From Listeria ilorinensis (lineage in GTDB: Bacteria; Bacillota; Bacilli; Lactobacillales; Listeriaceae), in contig NZ_CAJYCN010000005.1 in assembly GCF_913566895.1 (NCBI RefSeq), positions 186,001 through 250,000 of the forward strand: a stretch of 64,000 nt of DNA. The letters run 5' to 3'. Shown here in pieces: positions 1 through 9,480 of the stretch (within the stretch, counting starts at the first letter, position 1; every line of letters starts with the position of its first letter). The position numbers and the translations under genes were made by a program. The notes below the pieces were generated by a model. It was given only the letters and a program-made list of their open reading frames with translations, was not told the DNA's origin and searched no databases.

Positions 1-1
1 G

Positions 2-223
2 ATGGGCCGAACAAAGGAAGTGTTTGACAGGCAAGGGGACTGCTCTCAAGTCATTATCCTAGAAATTAAAGCAGGATCGGAAAGAGACTTGTGGGAAGCT
101 TACCGAGCTATTACTAAACAGCTTGAGCAGTTGGAAGTCCCTGAGACTGCCGTTCTAAAAAGAGAGTTTCCGAGACTACGCGGCAAGTCCTACGAAATTA
201 TCGACAGACTAGAAAGGAGTTAA
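2..223 (+). CDS. Phage protein of unknown function, possibly 5'-truncated by the window
   Basis: A 73-residue reading frame begins at the second base of the window, so the true start may lie upstream. The protein is charged and mostly helical (motif RDLWEAYRAITKQLEQLE), with no signal peptide or membrane segment. It ends 3 bases before the next gene, in the same direction as the replication module, so it is probably an early gene of that operon. I do not recognise a family. Confidence 0.55.
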   Translation: MGRTKEVFDRQGDCSQVIILEIKAGSERDLWEAYRAITKQLEQLEVPETAVLKREFPRLRGKSYEIIDRLERS

Positions 224-226
224 AGT

Positions 227-799
227 ATGAAGATCGAATTTGAAGGCACGATCGAGGCTATCAAAAAGGAAATGCGCGACTTCTTAGGGGTCAAAAGCGA
301 GCTGGCTGTAGAGCCTCCGAAAAAGCAAAAAACGGAGGAAGCAACAACGGAAGAACAGCCGAAAAAAGCGCCCGCTAAAAAAGAAACGGCTAAGACAGCG
401 GCAGAGGCAAAAGCAGCGATCCTGAAAAAAGAAATCGACAAGCGGATTGAGGACTTAGACGCGGACGGCCGGATGGATGATGTTAACGACTTATTCCAAA
501 AACAGTACTGTCAACCACTGCGGGAGATCTCGCCAGACCTTTACCCAGAAGTGATCGAACGGTTGGAAGCGATCAAGTCTTACGTCCGTACTGAGCCTGT
601 AGCAGATGAAGCTGAAAAAGTAACACCGACGATTACTCTGTCGGACCTTACTCGACGGGTAAAGAGCGCGAATAATAACGCGAAAGTTCGAAAACTTCTG
701 AATAAATTTGGCGCTATCAAGCCCGAAACCGAAAGACCAAACATAAACTATCTAAAAGAACAAGATTATGCCTTATTCCTTGCCGAATTGGAGGCGTAG
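227..799 (+). CDS. Phage early protein, unknown, with Lys/Ala-rich N-terminal linker
   Basis: This is a 190-residue protein with a good ribosome site (GAAAGGAG) 7 bases before ATG. Residues ~25-65 are a low-complexity Ala/Lys/Glu stretch, likely a flexible linker. The remainder looks helical and soluble. It lies directly before the DUF2800 nuclease (3-base gap), so it probably belongs to the same replication/recombination operon. No family is recognised, and a role as a DNA-binding accessory is only a guess from the charge and context. Confidence 0.7.
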   Translation: MKIEFEGTIEAIKKEMRDFLGVKSELAVEPPKKQKTEEATTEEQPKKAPAKKETAKTAAEAKAAILKKEIDKRIEDLDADGRMDDVNDLFQKQYCQPLREISPDLYPEVIERLEAIKSYVRTEPVADEAEKVTPTITLSDLTRRVKSANNNAKVRKLLNKFGAIKPETERPNINYLKEQDYALFLAELEA

Positions 800-802
800 C
801 AG

Positions 803-1963
803 ATGCCGGATGTACATGCAAAGTTATCCGCCAGTGGCGCTAAGCGCTGGATGAGCTGTCCTGGCTCCGTCCAGATGGAGGAGGGCTACGCAGACACGAC
901 TAGCGTGTTTGCGGAAGAAGGTACGGCCGCTCACAGTCTGGCCGAACTCATGCTTATGTTTAAAGCTGACAAGATCAATAAGCGGACCTTCACGCGGCGG
1001 CTTAACAAATTCAAGTCAGAAAACGCGTACTACAGCCCCTCCATGTTCGACTATATAACGGAGTACACCGACTTCGTGATCGAGAAGTTGAACAGCTACG
1101 AAGATGCTTTCATCGATCTAGAGTTACGGGTTGACTTTAGTCAGTGGGTACCGGAAGGTTTTGGGACCTCTGACGTCGTTATCATCGCGGACGGTACGCT
1201 TGAAATTATCGATCTGAAATATGGTAAGGGCGTTCCGGTATCGGCCGAAGAGAACCCACAAATGATGCTGTATGCGCTGGGAGCAAGCTCCGAATATGAC
1301 TTTATGTATGAATTTGATAAGGTCCGTATGACGATCGTGCAGCCACGATTAAACGATCACTCTACTTACGAGCTACCTCTTTCCGAATTGCAAGCTTGGG
1401 GAGATGAATGCGTTCGACCTGCCGCCGAATTAGCACTAAGCGGAGAGGGACCGTGCGTGCCCTCAGAACCCGCCTGCAGGTTTTGCAAGGCGAAAGCGGT
1501 CTGCAGGGCACGAGCTGAGGTAAACCTTGCAGCGGCCCGGCTAGACTTCGAGGAGCCACCTGCGAAGTTAAGCAAAGAGGAGATCGCAGAAATCCTCCTG
1601 CAGGCGCCCGAGATCAAAAAATGGATCGAGCATGTAGAGAACTACGCCCTTGCGCAGGCAAGAGATCACGGCGAGACATTCCCAGGAATGAAGCTCGTCG
1701 AGGGTCGCAGTAATCGAGTGATCACAGATAAGGAAAAAGCAGCGGAGCTACTACAAGAAGCAGGGTTCGAGGACGTCTTTAAGCCTCGCGAACTGCTGAC
1801 ATTGACAAGACTAGAAAAAGCAGTCGGTAAAGATTCATTCAACGACGTGCTGGCAGATCTGATCATCAAGCCAGCAGGCAAACCTGCGCTCGTAAGTGAG
1901 GCAGATAAGCGCCCAGAAATTAGCAGTACCTCCTCAGCAATTGAGGATTTTAAAAATTTATAA
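803..1963 (+). CDS. DUF2800 family PD-(D/E)XK-like phage nuclease
   Basis: This 386-residue protein opens with the typical DUF2800 start (LSASGAKRWMSCPGSVQ). DUF2800 proteins resemble the Cas4/RecB nuclease fold and occur in phage recombination modules. Visible motifs are GTSDVVI and EIIDLKYGKG near residues 120-145, fitting a PD-(D/E)XK metal site. The cysteine group C-PSEPAC-RFC-KAKAVC near residues 218-234 could bind an Fe-S cluster, as in Cas4/AddB. It is followed by DUF2815 and PolA, the usual neighbours in Firmicutes phages. Family membership is recognised; nuclease activity is inferred. Confidence 0.85.
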   Translation: MPDVHAKLSASGAKRWMSCPGSVQMEEGYADTTSVFAEEGTAAHSLAELMLMFKADKINKRTFTRRLNKFKSENAYYSPSMFDYITEYTDFVIEKLNSYEDAFIDLELRVDFSQWVPEGFGTSDVVIIADGTLEIIDLKYGKGVPVSAEENPQMMLYALGASSEYDFMYEFDKVRMTIVQPRLNDHSTYELPLSELQAWGDECVRPAAELALSGEGPCVPSEPACRFCKAKAVCRARAEVNLAAARLDFEEPPAKLSKEEIAEILLQAPEIKKWIEHVENYALAQARDHGETFPGMKLVEGRSNRVITDKEKAAELLQEAGFEDVFKPRELLTLTRLEKAVGKDSFNDVLADLIIKPAGKPALVSEADKRPEISSTSSAIEDFKNL

Positions 1964-1985
1964 AAACTAAGGAGACGATTAAACT

Positions 1986-2555
1986 ATGGCAAGTAAACCA
2001 TCAAACACAAAGGTAATTCTAAAGAATGTGAGACTAAGCTATGTACATCTACTAGAACCAGATGCATTTGAAGGGCAGGAGCCGAAGTACAGCACAATGT
2101 TAATTATTCCAAAAACAGATAAGAAAGCTATCGCCGACATTAAAGCGGCCCAGCAGGCTGCACTTGAAGCGGGGCTATCGTCCAAATTTGGCGGCAAAAA
2201 ACCTGCGAAACTAAAAACGACGCTACGAGATGCAGATGAGGAGCTGGACACTGACGAGAATCCAGAGTTCGCAGGCTGCTACTTCATGAACGTGAGCAGC
2301 AAGACCAAACCGGGCATCCTGGATAAACAAAAACAAGCGACTGAAAGCCCAGACGATGTCTATTCCGGCGTGTATGCGAACGTATCGCTGAACTTCTATG
2401 CCTATAACACGGCAGGCAACCGAGGTATCTCTGCTGGCCTGAATAACGTTATGGTACTAGGTCGTGGGGACTATCTAGGCGGACGTGCAAGTGCGGAATC
2501 AGACTTCGAGGAATTCGAAGCGGAGATTGATGACGATGAAGACATGTTCGAGTAA
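1986..2555 (+). CDS. DUF2815 family ssDNA-binding protein
   Basis: This 189-residue protein has an AGGAG ribosome site before ATG 1986. The start ([17 protein letters not shown]) and the acidic tail ([15 protein letters not shown]) are typical of DUF2815, an OB-fold phage single-strand-binding family. The acidic C terminus probably recruits replication partners, as in bacterial SSB. The gene sits between the DUF2800 nuclease and DNA polymerase, consistent with coating ssDNA during phage replication or recombination. Confidence 0.85.
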   Translation: MASKPSNTKVILKNVRLSYVHLLEPDAFEGQEPKYSTMLIIPKTDKKAIADIKAAQQAALEAGLSSKFGGKKPAKLKTTLRDADEELDTDENPEFAGCYFMNVSSKTKPGILDKQKQATESPDDVYSGVYANVSLNFYAYNTAGNRGISAGLNNVMVLGRGDYLGGRASAESDFEEFEAEIDDDEDMFE

Positions 2556-2757
2556 TGCTGTGGAGGCCTCGCGCCTCCCAGTATCTATTTACCTCAGTCG
2601 AAATAATTCAACTTATCAGCTGGATCATAAATGCAAGAGTTGGAACCGGGCTGTGATTGACTGTAAGAGTCTGATCGAACATGATCCAAAGCTTAAATGT
2701 TTGATCGTTATGCCTGGACTTCACGATCATCAATACCTAGACAGGAGCTGCGTTTAG
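2539..2757 (+). CDS. Small hypothetical phage protein between DUF2815 and PolA
   Basis: This frame of about 72 residues fills the 200-base gap before the polymerase. It starts inside the end of the DUF2815 gene and stops directly before the polymerase ATG (TAG-ATG). The start is uncertain: ATG 2539 is possible, or an earlier in-frame ATG at 2485. A GGAGGC-CTCGC-GCCTCC hairpin (2562-2578) lies near its 5' end. The residue mix ([20 protein letters not shown]) looks protein-like, but there is no recognisable family. Confidence 0.4.
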   Translation, partial: KTCSSNAVEASRLPVSIYLSRNNSTYQLDHKCKSWNRAVIDCKSLIEHDPKLKCLIVMPGLHDHQYLDRSCV

Positions 2758-4764
2758 ATGCATACGCTAAATATCGATATTGAGACTTTTTCAGATGTGG
2801 ACATCAAGATGGGCGTCTATAAATATGCTTCCTCTCCGAATTTCGAAGTGCTGATTTTTGCGTATTCAATCGACGGAGCGCCAACAGTTGATATTGATTT
2901 AACAGAGGGATGGCTCCCATCCGATTTAGTGCAAGTCTTGCGCGATCCACAAGTTATCAAAAAGGCGCATAACGCGCAATTTGAACGAGTCTGTCTGAGT
3001 TATCATCTAGCAAAAGAGTTTCCGGGCTTTCAATGGCTGGACCCTTCGCAATGGCGCTGTACGATGGTTAAAGCGGCAACGATGGGCTTGCCTACTAGCC
3101 TTGGCGAATGTGCTAGATTCCTAGGACTGGAAGAGCAGAAGGACACAGCTGGTACTCGGCTAATTAACTTTTTCTCGAAACCTTGCAAGCCGACGAAGAA
3201 GAACGGAATGCGAACTCGCAACCTGCCTGAACATGCGCCAGAAGATTGGCAGCTATATAGATCTTATTGTCGTCAAGATGTCGTTACTGAAATGGCCATC
3301 GACGAAAAAATCGATAAATACCCGTATCACGAATGGGATCTCTATGCCCTCGATCAGCGGATTAACGACCGAGGCGTGAAAGTAGACATGGATCTCGTCA
3401 ACGAGGCGGTGAATCTGGTCGAGTGGTCAGCAGAGGAGAACCTCGCAAAAATGAAAGAGCTGACCGGGTTAGAGAATCCGAACAGCGTAGCTCAGCTCTC
3501 GAACTGGCTGACAAGGCAGGGCGTAAAAACCAACAGTGTAAAAGCTGATCTTGTAAAAGCATGGCTGGCTGATCCAGAAGTACCTGCAGAGGTGAAAGAA
3601 GTGCTGCGCTTACGCCAGCGGCTCAGCAATAGCAGTACAAAGAAGTATATTACAATGCAGAAAGCAGCGGGCGACGATCACCGAATCCGCGGTGTGCAGC
3701 AATTCTACGGGGCTAACCGCACGGGGCGCTGGGCAGGTCGGTTGATTCAAACCCAGAACCTGCCGCAAAACCATCTCGTGAACATTGATGTGGCCCGTGA
3801 GCTGCTACTTGAAAGAGATGTGGAGGGGATCGAGCTTCTGTATGACGGCCTAGAGGACACGCTTAAGCAGCTGATCCGCACGGCGATTATCGCAGACGAA
3901 GGCAAGACGTTAACGGTCAGCGACTTTAGTGCCATCGAGGCGAGGGTGCTGGCATGGCTAGCTGGCGAAAAATGGCGGCTGGACGTATTTGAGACTCACG
4001 GTATGATTTACGAGGCCTCAGCCTCAACTATGTTCAAAGTTCCGATCGAGTCAATCGACAAGCATACGCCAGAAGGCGCGGAGCTCAGACAGCGCGGGAA
4101 GGTCGCGGAGCTAGCTGCTGGGTATCAAGGCGGAATCGGTGCTATGAAACAGATGGATAAAGCCGGAAAAATCCGGCCTGATCTAACAGGCGTCGAGGAT
4201 GAAGAGGAGAAAGAAAGACTGATCGATGAGAACTACAAAGCGATCGTGGATGCTTGGCGAGACGCTAATAAGCATATCGTGCGCTTCTGGTATGACGTCG
4301 AGAAAGCAGCGATCGCGGCGATTGAAAAACAGGCTACGGTTAAATTTAAGCATGGCATCCGCTTTATCGGACGGCCGCATACACTCTTTATTCAACTGCC
4401 GTCTGGGCGGTATCTAGCCTATGCCCGGCCGTCTCTCGAAGAGAATAAATTCGGCCGAATGGCTATTCACTATTACGGCAAAGATGAGGGGCGGGTTAGA
4501 CCCGGCAAGTTATCCACATATGGCGGCAAGCTTGTGGAAAACATTACGCAAGCGGTCGCTCGGGATATCTTAGCCGAAAAAATGAAACGGCTTGACGAGG
4601 AAGGCTTCGCGATCGTCTTTCATGTGCACGATGAAGTCGTGATCGAGGGCGAAAGCGGCATCCTGGATCAAGTGAACGATATCATGGCCGAGCCTGTGGA
4701 GTGGGCAGAAGGCTTGCCGTTGACGGCGGACGGCTATGAAACGCCATTCTATAAAAAGGACTGA
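2758..4764 (+). CDS. Phage DNA polymerase, family A
   Basis: This 668-residue replicative polymerase carries a 3'-5' exonuclease domain. ExoI is NIDIETFSD near residues 4-12, the exonuclease spans roughly residues 1-190, and the polymerase domain follows. Motif A (DFSAIEARVLAW) is near residue 388, motif B (RGKVAELAAGYQGG) near 445 and motif C (FHVHDEVVIEG) near 621, so all catalytic acids are present. It lacks the long 5' nuclease domain of bacterial Pol I, as phage enzymes do. It copies the phage genome together with the VapE-type primase/helicase downstream. Confidence 0.95.
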   Translation: MHTLNIDIETFSDVDIKMGVYKYASSPNFEVLIFAYSIDGAPTVDIDLTEGWLPSDLVQVLRDPQVIKKAHNAQFERVCLSYHLAKEFPGFQWLDPSQWRCTMVKAATMGLPTSLGECARFLGLEEQKDTAGTRLINFFSKPCKPTKKNGMRTRNLPEHAPEDWQLYRSYCRQDVVTEMAIDEKIDKYPYHEWDLYALDQRINDRGVKVDMDLVNEAVNLVEWSAEENLAKMKELTGLENPNSVAQLSNWLTRQGVKTNSVKADLVKAWLADPEVPAEVKEVLRLRQRLSNSSTKKYITMQKAAGDDHRIRGVQQFYGANRTGRWAGRLIQTQNLPQNHLVNIDVARELLLERDVEGIELLYDGLEDTLKQLIRTAIIADEGKTLTVSDFSAIEARVLAWLAGEKWRLDVFETHGMIYEASASTMFKVPIESIDKHTPEGAELRQRGKVAELAAGYQGGIGAMKQMDKAGKIRPDLTGVEDEEEKERLIDENYKAIVDAWRDANKHIVRFWYDVEKAAIAAIEKQATVKFKHGIRFIGRPHTLFIQLPSGRYLAYARPSLEENKFGRMAIHYYGKDEGRVRPGKLSTYGGKLVENITQAVARDILAEKMKRLDEEGFAIVFHVHDEVVIEGESGILDQVNDIMAEPVEWAEGLPLTADGYETPFYKKD

Positions 4765-4771
4765 TGATTAA

Positions 4772-5398
4772 ATGGTTGGCGAGCATTGGACGAAAAAAGA
4801 GGTTTTATATTTACTGAATAACGCTGACTTTAATGAATACGGAATTCTGGCCAATCTGGAAGAGCTAAGCACTTATTTAGGAAGGAACAAAAAAGCTGTA
4901 GGGTATAAGGTGAGCGTCCTCAGAAAAGAAGGGGTGTTTCCTAAAACAGGTGACTGGTTTATCACATATCGTGAACGCTTTTCAGAAGCCCAGATCGAAA
5001 GAGTTATTTATATGAGGAATGTTGGTGTTGGTATACAAGAGATGGCTGAGGCTTTAGGGCGGACAGAGGAAGGCATCAAAGGATTATTAAAGAGGCTCAG
5101 GAAAAAAGGTGATAAGAGACTCACGAAAGAGTACACCCCGTGGACAGAAGAAGAAGAAGAGCGCTTTTTAATTGATAACGCTGAATTCGATGAAGAAGGC
5201 TATTTCATTAACGGAGCATCTATCGGCAGACAGGTAGGCCGATCTAAGATAGCGGTCGTTAGGAAAGTCAGAATACTGCGCAGCCGTGGACAGCTCCCGG
5301 CTATGACGTCCAATAAAAAACCTGCCTCTTTACAGAAAATACACCGAGATATGAACGCGGCCGTTTCACAAAAAAGAGGAAGTGGGCCAAATGGCTAG
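4772..5398 (+). CDS. Phage DNA-binding protein with repeated SANT/Myb-like helical units
   Basis: This 208-residue protein has two similar ~55-residue units: residues 1-60 (WTKKEVLYLLNNADF...LGRNKKAVGYKVSVLRK) and ~125-185 (WTEEEEERFLIDNAEF...VGRSKIAVVRKVRILRS). A third, shorter helical unit (ALGRTEEGIKGLLKRLRKK) lies between them. The W-E-E / G-R-K-A-V pattern resembles SANT/Myb-type helix-turn-helix domains, so DNA binding is likely. It starts 7 bases after the polymerase gene and its stop overlaps the start of the recombinase gene. Its target is unknown. Confidence 0.65.
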   Translation: MVGEHWTKKEVLYLLNNADFNEYGILANLEELSTYLGRNKKAVGYKVSVLRKEGVFPKTGDWFITYRERFSEAQIERVIYMRNVGVGIQEMAEALGRTEEGIKGLLKRLRKKGDKRLTKEYTPWTEEEEERFLIDNAEFDEEGYFINGASIGRQVGRSKIAVVRKVRILRSRGQLPAMTSNKKPASLQKIHRDMNAAVSQKRGSGPNG

Positions 5399-6341
5399 AA
5401 AAAAGAAAATCCTGTTTTGTGAATACTATGAGGAATGGATCGAAACCTATAAGGTTGATGCAGTAGCGGGCGTGACTCTCAAAAAGTACTACATCACATT
5501 GAAACACCTAAAAGACATCTGCCCAAACCTTTACGTCTCCGATTTAGACAGGCGGACATATCAAAAAATAATAAATGAATATGCAAAAACGCACGAAAAA
5601 CAAACAACGATGGACTTCCACCACCAGGTAAAGGCTTGCATTCAAGACCTTTTCCATGACCGCCTAATCGAAATAGATCCTACGTATAAATGTGTCATAA
5701 AAGGCATGTCGCCTAAACAAAATAAACGAAAAAAGTTCTTGCAAAAAGACGAGCTGGCTAATCTCATCAAGGCACTGGATCTTAGCGAAGTTAACAAAGA
5801 CTGGTTCCTTCTAATCGTTGCTAAGACGGGCTTGCGGTATGCGGAAGCCTTGGCATTAACACCTGCTGACTTTGATTGGACTAACAACCTGCTAACTGTA
5901 AATAAGACATGGGACTACAAGAATAATAGTGGTTTTTCAAAAACCAAAACAACCTCTTCTATGCGAGTTATCGCCATCGATTGGCAGATTGTCGGGCAAT
6001 TCCAGCCGCTTATTGCTAATTTACCGGAAAATGAGCCGATATTTATTGAAAAGTTAGGCGCTAATTCATATAAGCGCCAATTTAATTCAACTATCAATAA
6101 TTATTTGCTTTCTAAATGCAGAAAACTGGAAATAACTGAAATAAGTTTGCACGCCTTGCGGCATACTCACGCATCCGTTCTGTTAGCTGCAGGGGTGTCC
6201 ATCCATACGATAAGCGCAAGGTTGGGTCATGCGGACGTAGGTGTTACGCAAGAGACGTATGCTCATGTGCTCGACGATCTTCAAAGAAAAGACGATCAAA
6301 AGATGCTGTCAGCTTTAATGCAGCTGTCACAGGAGGTGTAA
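5391..6341 (+). CDS. Tyrosine recombinase (phage integrase family)
   Basis: This 316-residue recombinase has an N-terminal SAM-like core-binding domain (~1-100) and a C-terminal catalytic domain. Visible catalytic residues are Arg in TGLRYAEAL (~148), His-x-x-Arg in HALRHTHAS (~253-256), His in RLGHADV and the nucleophilic Tyr in TYAHVL (~290). I chose ATG 5391 over GTG 5382 because AGAGGA sits 8-10 bases before it; it overlaps the previous stop. Unusually it lies inside the replication operon, in the same direction, so it may serve integration, dimer resolution or another site-specific event. Confidence 0.88.
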   Translation: MARKKKILFCEYYEEWIETYKVDAVAGVTLKKYYITLKHLKDICPNLYVSDLDRRTYQKIINEYAKTHEKQTTMDFHHQVKACIQDLFHDRLIEIDPTYKCVIKGMSPKQNKRKKFLQKDELANLIKALDLSEVNKDWFLLIVAKTGLRYAEALALTPADFDWTNNLLTVNKTWDYKNNSGFSKTKTTSSMRVIAIDWQIVGQFQPLIANLPENEPIFIEKLGANSYKRQFNSTINNYLLSKCRKLEITEISLHALRHTHASVLLAAGVSIHTISARLGHADVGVTQETYAHVLDDLQRKDDQKMLSALMQLSQEV

Positions 6342-6343
6342 AG

Positions 6344-7054
6344 ATGCTAACAAACGAAAAAATAAACGAGCTAATCGGGGTGAAAGAGAGCTATCAAGCT
6401 TCCGATAAGCTCGCGAATACTCTATTTGATAAAGAAGCGCGAGAAGATCTGTTTCGGGAATTTCTAAAACTCGAATCGGATCTAAGCTTTGACTGGTTCC
6501 ATGACTACTTCCAGGACGAGCACGCGGATCGGAGGCTTAAAAAGCAAGACTTCACGCCGAACACGGTGTCTGACATTCTGGCCAAATTGACGGGACCTTC
6601 AAAGGTCAATTTGGATGTTTGCGCTGGGATAGGCGGACTCACGATCCGAAAGTGGTGGAATGACGGATCGATCGATCCGCAAGACCGCTTTTACTTTGCC
6701 GAAGAGCTGTCTGACCGGGCGATGCCGTTCCTGCTATTTAACCTAATGATCCGCGGTATGAACGCACTGGTGACCCACGGCGATTCCTTGGTAAGTTGGG
6801 GGTGCCGGATAAACATGAATGAGAAAATCGAGTATATAGTAACCTACCATGACATCTACGGAGGCTATGACTACTTCATTCTTGAAGTTGGCGATAATGA
6901 AGTGGAGACTCATCCCTACCACCTGCTAGGTGAAGCTTTAAAGTATATAGAAAAGTACAAAGAACTTGAAGCTGATGAATTTTGCATCGCTTCCATTACA
7001 CGTGGCGAGGTCGTAGGAAACAGGTACGAAGACCCCGAATATCTAGACCAGTAA
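6344..7054 (+). CDS. Truncated/chimeric N6-adenine methyltransferase-like protein
   Basis: This is a 236-residue protein. Residues ~60-150 look like an N6-adenine DNA methyltransferase: DFTPNTVSDILAKL, the SAM-binding motif LDVCAGIGGL (~88) and LVTHGDSL (~145). The catalytic NPPY motif that should follow is absent, and after residue ~150 the sequence changes to an unrelated acidic tail (YDYFILEVGDNEVETHPYH). It is therefore a degenerate enzyme or a fusion that keeps the SAM fold for another purpose. It sits 2 bases after the recombinase gene. Confidence 0.65.
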   Translation: MLTNEKINELIGVKESYQASDKLANTLFDKEAREDLFREFLKLESDLSFDWFHDYFQDEHADRRLKKQDFTPNTVSDILAKLTGPSKVNLDVCAGIGGLTIRKWWNDGSIDPQDRFYFAEELSDRAMPFLLFNLMIRGMNALVTHGDSLVSWGCRINMNEKIEYIVTYHDIYGGYDYFILEVGDNEVETHPYHLLGEALKYIEKYKELEADEFCIASITRGEVVGNRYEDPEYLDQ

Positions 7055-7065
7055 GGAGTAATCAA

Positions 7066-9480
7066 ATGGAAGCGCCAGAGATTAAAGTAAAAATAAACCA
7101 AGAACTCAATATCGCGACAGGCACGAGCCGAGTTACGAAGCGCTGGAAGAATGACACACTCTCATGGAGTGACTTCCTCAATCGTCTGGCGCGACCAACG
7201 AGGACGCAGGAGGCTGTCGCGCAGTATCAGAAGCTGCCAAAGTCCGAAAAGGGTCAGATAAAAGACGTAGGCGGGTTTGTCGGCGGCTTCCTCAAACAAG
7301 GGCGTAGGCAGCCAGACGCAGTCGTTAGCCGCAGTCTTTTAACGCTTGATGCGGACAGCATCACAGACGACATCTGGGAGACGTTCGGCATGTTTTTCGA
7401 CTGTGCCGCAGCGATCTACTCAACGCACAGTCATACACCTGAGAAGCCGCGCCTGAGGCTGATCGTGCCGGTTAGCCGCCCAGTATCCGCCGAGGAGTAC
7501 CAGCCGCTAGCGAGGAAGCTTGCAAGCAAAATCGGCATGGATAACTTCGACGATACGACTTATCAGCCAGAACGCCTTATGTTTTGGCCGTCAGTAGCTG
7601 CAGACGGAGAGTACGTCTTCGATTATCAAGACGGAGCTTTCCTAGATCCAGACGAGCTCTTAAGTGAATATGTCGACTGGACAGACTCGACCGCTTGGCC
7701 GGAGAGCTCACGCAGTCATGGCATCCGGGACCGGCAGGCGAAAAAGCAGGGTGATCCGCTTGAGAAAAAAGGGATCATCGGCGCCTTTTGCCGGGCTTAT
7801 GACATCCGGGAGGCAATTGAGACCTTCCTGCAGGACGTCTATGAGCCGACAGGTAAAGAGGATCGGTACACGTATTTAGAAGGCAGCACCGTTAGTGGTT
7901 TGGTACTCTATGATGATAAGTTCGCTTACAGCCATCACGGGACGGACCCCGTCGGCGATAAGCTCTGTAACGCCTTCGACCTCGTCCGCATTCATAAGTT
8001 TGCAGACCAAGACGAAGACGCAAAAGACGGCACGCCCGTTAATAAGCTGCCGAGCTTTAAGGCGATGAAGGAGTTCATTTTAGAAGACGGTCGCACAAAG
8101 AGCCTGATGGTTGAGGAGCGCTTGGCAGATGCTGCAGAAGATTTCGAGAACCTGCAGGAAGTTGAAGACAAGAGCTGGATGAAGCTTCTCGAATTCGACG
8201 AGCGCGGCCAGATCGAGGCTTCCGCAAAGAACTTAGAGATCATCTTTAGCAATGATCCGAACCTGCACGGGAAAGTCGCTTTCGACCTATTCGCCCAGAG
8301 GCTCGTGCTTCGAGATAAACTGCCGTGGGCGCGAGTCGGTGAGCACCCTTTTTGGAAGGATAGCGATGACGCAGGGCTTCGTGTTTACATCGAGAAGGTG
8401 TATGGGATCTCACATAAAGGCAAAATCGACGACGCCTTTATTCAGGAAGTCGAGAAGCACGCCTTCCACCCTGTCCGGGATTATCTGGATCCACTTGAAT
8501 GGGACGGAGTTAAGCGGGTTGAGACGCTGCTCATAGACTACCTCGGAGCTGAGGATACGACCTATAACCGTATTGTTACCAGAAAGGCGCTGTGCGGAGC
8601 TGTCGCACGTATTTACGTACCCGGGATTAAATTCGACTACATGCTGACTGTCACAGGTCCGCAAGGCGTCGGGAAGAGCTCCGTGCCTGCTGTGTTAGCT
8701 GGTAAATGGTTCAGCGATACGTTGGATACCGTGACCGGGAAAGACGCCTACGAGGCACTGCAAGGCGTCTGGATCATGGAGATGGGCGAAATGACGGCGA
8801 CGAAAAAGGCAGACATCGAAGCCACGAAACACTTCATTACGAAAAAAGAAGACGCCTTTCGGGTTGCTTACGGCCGCCATAAGAGTTACTTCCCACGTCA
8901 ATGTATCTTTTGGGGGACCAGTAACGATCAGGAGTTCTTGCGAGATCGGACCGGTAACAGGCGCTTTTGGCCTGTTGAAGTCGGACTGCAAGAGCGCAAG
9001 TACCGGATTTGGGACATGACGGAAGAGACGCGAGCCCAGATCTGGGCAGAAGCTAAAGCCCTGTGGAATGCTGGCGAAAAGCTTTATTTAACAGATGAAG
9101 AGGAAGAGTTGGCAAAAGAGCAGCAGGATCTGCATACAGAAGATAACCCGCTAGAAGGCCTTATCCGCGAGTATCTAGAGATCAGATTACCTAAGGATTG
9201 GTATGACCGTAGCATCTTTGAAAGGCGATCATTTATTAAGGCGCAGGGCGGTGAGATGTCCGAAGAAGGTACCACGGTGCGCGAGAAAGTCTGCGCATTA
9301 GAAATTTGGTGCGAACTAATGGACGGTGATCCGAAGAACTTCGCGCCCGTCAAGTCAAAGGAAATCCATTCAATTATGCAACATATGGACGGATGGAGAA
9401 AGCCAAACTCAAGATCGGGTAAATTAAGATTTGGTACGGGTTATGGGATACAAAAAGCCTATGTCAAAAACCTGATCTAG
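7066..9480 (+). CDS. VapE-type phage primase/helicase (virulence-associated E family)
   Basis: This 804-residue protein has GTAAGGAG before ATG 7066. The N-terminal ~230 residues resemble an archaeo-eukaryotic primase-like domain (LLTLDADSI, YSTHSHTPEKPRLRL, YQPERLMFWPS). The C-terminal VirE/VapE P-loop domain has Walker A GPQGVGKSS (~531), EMGEMTATKKADIEA and the arginine-rich DRTGNRRFWP. Such proteins prime and unwind DNA at the phage origin. The GTTGCC-repeat region that starts at its stop codon is the likely binding site. Confidence 0.9.
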   Translation: MEAPEIKVKINQELNIATGTSRVTKRWKNDTLSWSDFLNRLARPTRTQEAVAQYQKLPKSEKGQIKDVGGFVGGFLKQGRRQPDAVVSRSLLTLDADSITDDIWETFGMFFDCAAAIYSTHSHTPEKPRLRLIVPVSRPVSAEEYQPLARKLASKIGMDNFDDTTYQPERLMFWPSVAADGEYVFDYQDGAFLDPDELLSEYVDWTDSTAWPESSRSHGIRDRQAKKQGDPLEKKGIIGAFCRAYDIREAIETFLQDVYEPTGKEDRYTYLEGSTVSGLVLYDDKFAYSHHGTDPVGDKLCNAFDLVRIHKFADQDEDAKDGTPVNKLPSFKAMKEFILEDGRTKSLMVEERLADAAEDFENLQEVEDKSWMKLLEFDERGQIEASAKNLEIIFSNDPNLHGKVAFDLFAQRLVLRDKLPWARVGEHPFWKDSDDAGLRVYIEKVYGISHKGKIDDAFIQEVEKHAFHPVRDYLDPLEWDGVKRVETLLIDYLGAEDTTYNRIVTRKALCGAVARIYVPGIKFDYMLTVTGPQGVGKSSVPAVLAGKWFSDTLDTVTGKDAYEALQGVWIMEMGEMTATKKADIEATKHFITKKEDAFRVAYGRHKSYFPRQCIFWGTSNDQEFLRDRTGNRRFWPVEVGLQERKYRIWDMTEETRAQIWAEAKALWNAGEKLYLTDEEEELAKEQQDLHTEDNPLEGLIREYLEIRLPKDWYDRSIFERRSFIKAQGGEMSEEGTTVREKVCALEIWCELMDGDPKNFAPVKSKEIHSIMQHMDGWRKPNSRSGKLRFGTGYGIQKAYVKNLI

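Noticed and set aside
6982-7065. Upstream extension of the primase gene to 6982
   Set aside because: It overlaps the preceding gene fully and ATG 7066 has a strong GTAAGGAG site.
7628-7638. Possible self-target of the CRISPR spacer
   Set aside because: Only 11 consecutive bases match the spacer complement, which is expected by chance and too short for targeting.
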